64,000 nucleotides of DNA from Akkermansia muciniphila (lineage in GTDB: Bacteria; Pseudomonadota; Gammaproteobacteria; Burkholderiales; Burkholderiaceae_C): the NCBI GenBank assembly GCA_943331105.2, contig CALQKH020000001.1, positions 310,001 to 374,000 of the forward strand. The letters run 5' to 3'. Each line of letters starts with the position of its first letter. Position 1 is the first letter of the stretch. Made by a program: the position numbers and the translations under genes. The notes beneath the pieces were generated by a model. The model made no database searches. It saw only the letters and a list, made by a program, of their open reading frames with translations, and was not told where the DNA came from. Shown here one piece after another: positions 62,105 to 64,000 of the stretch.

Positions 62105-63025
62105 TCACTTGGTGACTTTGGCCACGGCGTTGTTGGACAAACTCCAGACATACGCCGCGAGGACATGGATCTGGCCTTCGGTCAGCTTATCGGCCTGTGC
62201 GGGCATCTGATTGAGCTTGCCGTTGTTGATGATGTTCACGATGGCGTTCTCTCCCCAGCCGTGCAACCAGATGTCGTCGGTCAGGTTGGGTGCGCCCATG
62301 GCTTGATTGCCCTTACCGTCCATGCCGTGGCAAGCGGCACAGACCCCGAATTTGGACTTGCCCAGCGATGCACGCAAGGAGTCGTGTGGGCTGCCCGACA
62401 TGCTCAGCACGTAGTGCGCCAAGTTGCGCACGTCTTCGGGCGTGCCCACGGCTGCGGCCATGGGCGGCATATTGCCGGCACGGCCTTGTACCAAAGTGGT
62501 TTTGATGGCATCTGGCGTGCCGCCATACAACCAATCGGCATCTGCCAAATTGGGGAAGCCCTTGCTGCCGCGTGCGTCAGAGCCGTGGCACTGGGCGCAG
62601 TTGTTCATGAACAGACGATCACCAATGGCCAGGGCCTGCGGGTCTTTGGACACTTGCTCGGGCGGCATCCCAGAAAACTTGGCGTAAAGCGGCGCCACTT
62701 CGGCATGGCCTTTGGCCACTTCGGCCTCGTACTGACCGGCCGAAGACCAACCAAATTTACCTGCGAAGCTGCCTGCGCCCGGGTACATGGCCAGGTAAAC
62801 GAAAGCAAAAATGATGGTGATGACGAACAATCCCACCCACCAGCGTGGCAGCGGGTTGTTCATCTCGCGCAGGTCACCGTCCCAAACGTGCCCCGTGGTG
62901 TTGTCGTTGGCCGTCATGGCCTTGGCCTTGCCGCTGAACCACAGCAAAGCCAAGCAGGCGATGATGCTGAACAGCGTGATGCCGGCCACATACACGTGCC
63001 AGAAATTGCTGATGAAGTCACTCAT
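62105..63025 (-). CDS. ccoP: Cytochrome cbb3 oxidase subunit III (di-haem)
   Basis: Membrane-anchored di-haem cytochrome c of 306 residues. Two membrane segments (about 7-30 and 62-82) precede two haem-binding CxxCH motifs, CAQCH and CAACH, each with its own cytochrome fold and Met ligand region (MPPMAAAVG, MPAQADKL). It passes electrons from soluble cytochromes to the CcoO haem. It follows ccoQ on the minus strand with a 39-bp gap. Confidence 0.96.
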   Translation of the reverse strand: MSDFISNFWHVYVAGITLFSIIACLALLWFSGKAKAMTANDNTTGHVWDGDLREMNNPLPRWWVGLFVITIIFAFVYLAMYPGAGSFAGKFGWSSAGQYEAEVAKGHAEVAPLYAKFSGMPPEQVSKDPQALAIGDRLFMNNCAQCHGSDARGSKGFPNLADADWLYGGTPDAIKTTLVQGRAGNMPPMAAAVGTPEDVRNLAHYVLSMSGSPHDSLRASLGKSKFGVCAACHGMDGKGNQAMGAPNLTDDIWLHGWGENAIVNIINNGKLNQMPAQADKLTEGQIHVLAAYVWSLSNNAVAKVTK

Positions 63026-63064
63026 GGAGATTCCTTGGTATTGTTTTTTGTGCTGGAGGATGGC

Positions 63065-63205
63065 TCAGTCGTCCTGGCGAAACGGCAGTTGTGCCGCCTC
63101 GTCAAATTCGGCCTGGTTGCGGCGCGACCACGCCCACGCCACGATGCCGACAAAGCAGCAAAAGGCGAGCAAGGTCACGGCAGAGCGCATGGTGTTGATG
63201 TCCAT
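63065..63205 (-). CDS. ccoQ: Cytochrome cbb3 oxidase subunit CcoQ
   Basis: Small membrane subunit of 46 residues: one helix around VTLLAFCCFVGIVAWAWS and a short acidic tail ending PFRQDD. It is read from the DNA between ccoO and ccoP, where this subunit is always found. It stabilises CcoP in the complex. Its ATG is 9 bp after the ccoO stop. Confidence 0.88.
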   Translation of the reverse strand: MDINTMRSAVTLLAFCCFVGIVAWAWSRRNQAEFDEAAQLPFRQDD

Positions 63206-63214
63206 GACAATTCC

Positions 63215-63841
63215 TTATTTGCGGTGGGTACCCAGCACCTGCAGGTAGGCGATGACGGCGTCCAGCTCGGTCTTGTCTTTCACCGCTTCAGGTGCTTTGG
63301 CAATTTCTTCGTCGCTGTATGGCGCACCCAAGGTGCGCAAGCCGTTCATATGGGCTTGGATGGAGGCAGCACTGGCAGGTGCTTTCTCAAGCCACGGATA
63401 GGCCGGCATGTTGGACTCAGGAACCAGATCGCGCGGGTTGGTCAAATGGATGCGGTGCCACTCGTCGCTGTAGCGACCGCCCACGCGGGCCAGATCGGGG
63501 CCCGTGCGCTTGGAGCCCCACTGGAATGGCCGGTCGTAGACGAATTCACCCGCCAGCGAGTAAGGGCCGTAGCGCAGGGTTTCGGCGCGGAAGGGGCGAA
63601 TCATTTGCGAATGGCAGTTGTAGCAGCCTTCGCGCACATACACATCGCGCCCCACCACTTGAAGCGCGGTGTAGGGCTTGAGGCCCGGCACCGGCTCGGT
63701 GGTTGATTTTTGGAAGAACAGTGGCAGGATTTCAACCATGCCACCCACCAACAAAACCAGCAGGATCAGCACGATCATCAGGAAGTTGTTGGTTTCGACT
63801 TTCTCATGCGACAAGCCGCCTGATTTTTGGTTTTGAGCCAT
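63215..63841 (-). CDS. ccoO: Cytochrome cbb3 oxidase subunit II (mono-haem)
   Basis: Membrane-anchored mono-haem cytochrome c of 208 residues. One N-terminal membrane helix (about 17-40) is followed by [17 protein letters not shown] with the haem-binding [16 protein letters not shown] is also present. It relays electrons from CcoP to the CcoN active site. It lies 13 bp after the ccoN stop. Confidence 0.96.
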   Translation of the reverse strand: MAQNQKSGGLSHEKVETNNFLMIVLILLVLLVGGMVEILPLFFQKSTTEPVPGLKPYTALQVVGRDVYVREGCYNCHSQMIRPFRAETLRYGPYSLAGEFVYDRPFQWGSKRTGPDLARVGGRYSDEWHRIHLTNPRDLVPESNMPAYPWLEKAPASAASIQAHMNGLRTLGAPYSDEEIAKAPEAVKDKTELDAVIAYLQVLGTHRK

Positions 63842-63854
63842 GTTTGATTTCTCC

Positions 63855-64000
63855 TCAGGCGTGTGCGATTTCGAGATTGGGGATTCGGACTTCCACCGAA
63901 CGACCTTGCGTCACCGTCTTGAAGGTGTTCCACAACATGATCAACATGCCGCCGAAGTACAGCAAACCACCGAGCAAACGCAACACATAGAACGGGTAAG
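63855..64000 (-). CDS. ccoN: Cytochrome cbb3 oxidase subunit I, 3' end (partial)
   Basis: The last 48 residues of the catalytic subunit, ending in [16 protein letters not shown] after a membrane helix [17 protein letters not shown]. The gene runs off the right edge of the window, so the haem b and copper ligands are not visible. The call rests on position before ccoO and on the C-terminal sequence. Confidence 0.88.
   Translation of the reverse strand, partial: YPFYVLRLLGGLLYFGGMLIMLWNTFKTVTQGRSVEVRIPNLEIAHA

Noticed and set aside
62165..63706. Open frame of 513 codons antisense to ccoP, ccoQ and ccoO
   Set aside because: It runs across three well-supported cytochrome subunit genes on the other strand and its protein shows no domain or signal; a shadow frame.
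1..64000. CRISPR arrays, insertion sequences, prophage or integrase genes
   Set aside because: No regularly spaced direct repeats, transposase motifs, phage structural genes or tRNA-adjacent integrase were seen on either strand; the tRNA-Val is not flanked by any mobile gene.

Overview
The window looks like a chromosomal segment of a freshwater-type betaproteobacterium of the order Burkholderiales, most likely Comamonadaceae (Limnohabitans/Rhodoferax-like). This rests on gene content and family resemblance, not on a search. The supporting signs are two Bug-type (TctC) solute receptors, a lipoyl-carrying dihydrolipoyl dehydrogenase, homodimeric AceE, a RelA of the EFDD type, the cco cytochrome oxidase cluster with an FNR regulator and HemN, and a DUF3348/DUF802/OmpA/DUF2894 gene set. 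The DNA is moderately GC-rich and very compact: several operons overlap by 1-4 bp and at least five convergent gene pairs overlap at their 3' ends. I see no insertion sequence, prophage, integrase or CRISPR array.

Layout. 1-7.5 kb: a two-component system; a LysR regulator divergent from a Bug receptor and an N-formylglutamate amidohydrolase; and a hybrid sensor kinase. 7.6-10.5 kb: a possible Fe(II)/2-oxoglutarate oxygenase, an MFS transporter and a small protein resembling the MGMT/ATL DNA-repair fold. 10.5-16.8 kb: the pyruvate dehydrogenase operon aceE-aceF-lpdA, divergent from a PAS sensor kinase with a FixJ-type regulator (16.9-20.1 kb). 20.1-30.7 kb: housekeeping genes folD, prlC, tRNA-Val, relA, an alpha/beta hydrolase, bdhA, an OmpR/EnvZ-like pair, ispF and ispD. 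30.8-38.9 kb: mfd, a VapBC toxin-antitoxin pair with a tandem-palindrome operator, serB, a DUF3820 protein, a hydrolase, an aminotransferase and nth.

39.0-43.1 kb holds the most interesting locus. Four tightly coupled genes encode a DUF3348 protein, a MotA/TolQ/ZorA-like membrane protein with a very long cytoplasmic tail (DUF802), a MotB/ZorB-like OmpA-domain protein and a DUF2894 protein. It looks like an uncharacterised ion-driven, peptidoglycan-anchored membrane machine. 43.0-49.0 kb is a cobalamin uptake operon (btuB, two BtuF-like binding proteins, btuC, btuD, perhaps a glutaredoxin) headed by a cobalamin riboswitch. 49.0-49.9 kb: zapB-like and zapA followed by 6S RNA.

49.9-57.2 kb is an organic-acid uptake and catabolism region: an FAH-family hydrolase, a ketopantoate-reductase-like dehydrogenase, a TctABC tripartite transporter, an oxalyl-CoA-synthetase-like ligase and a TSUP exporter. 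57.2-64 kb is the microaerobic respiration block: a TauE/SafE-like protein, hemN, an FNR regulator with two FNR-like boxes in the hemN/fnr gap, a short FixH-like protein, ccoG, ccoP, ccoQ, ccoO and the 3' end of ccoN, which runs off the window.
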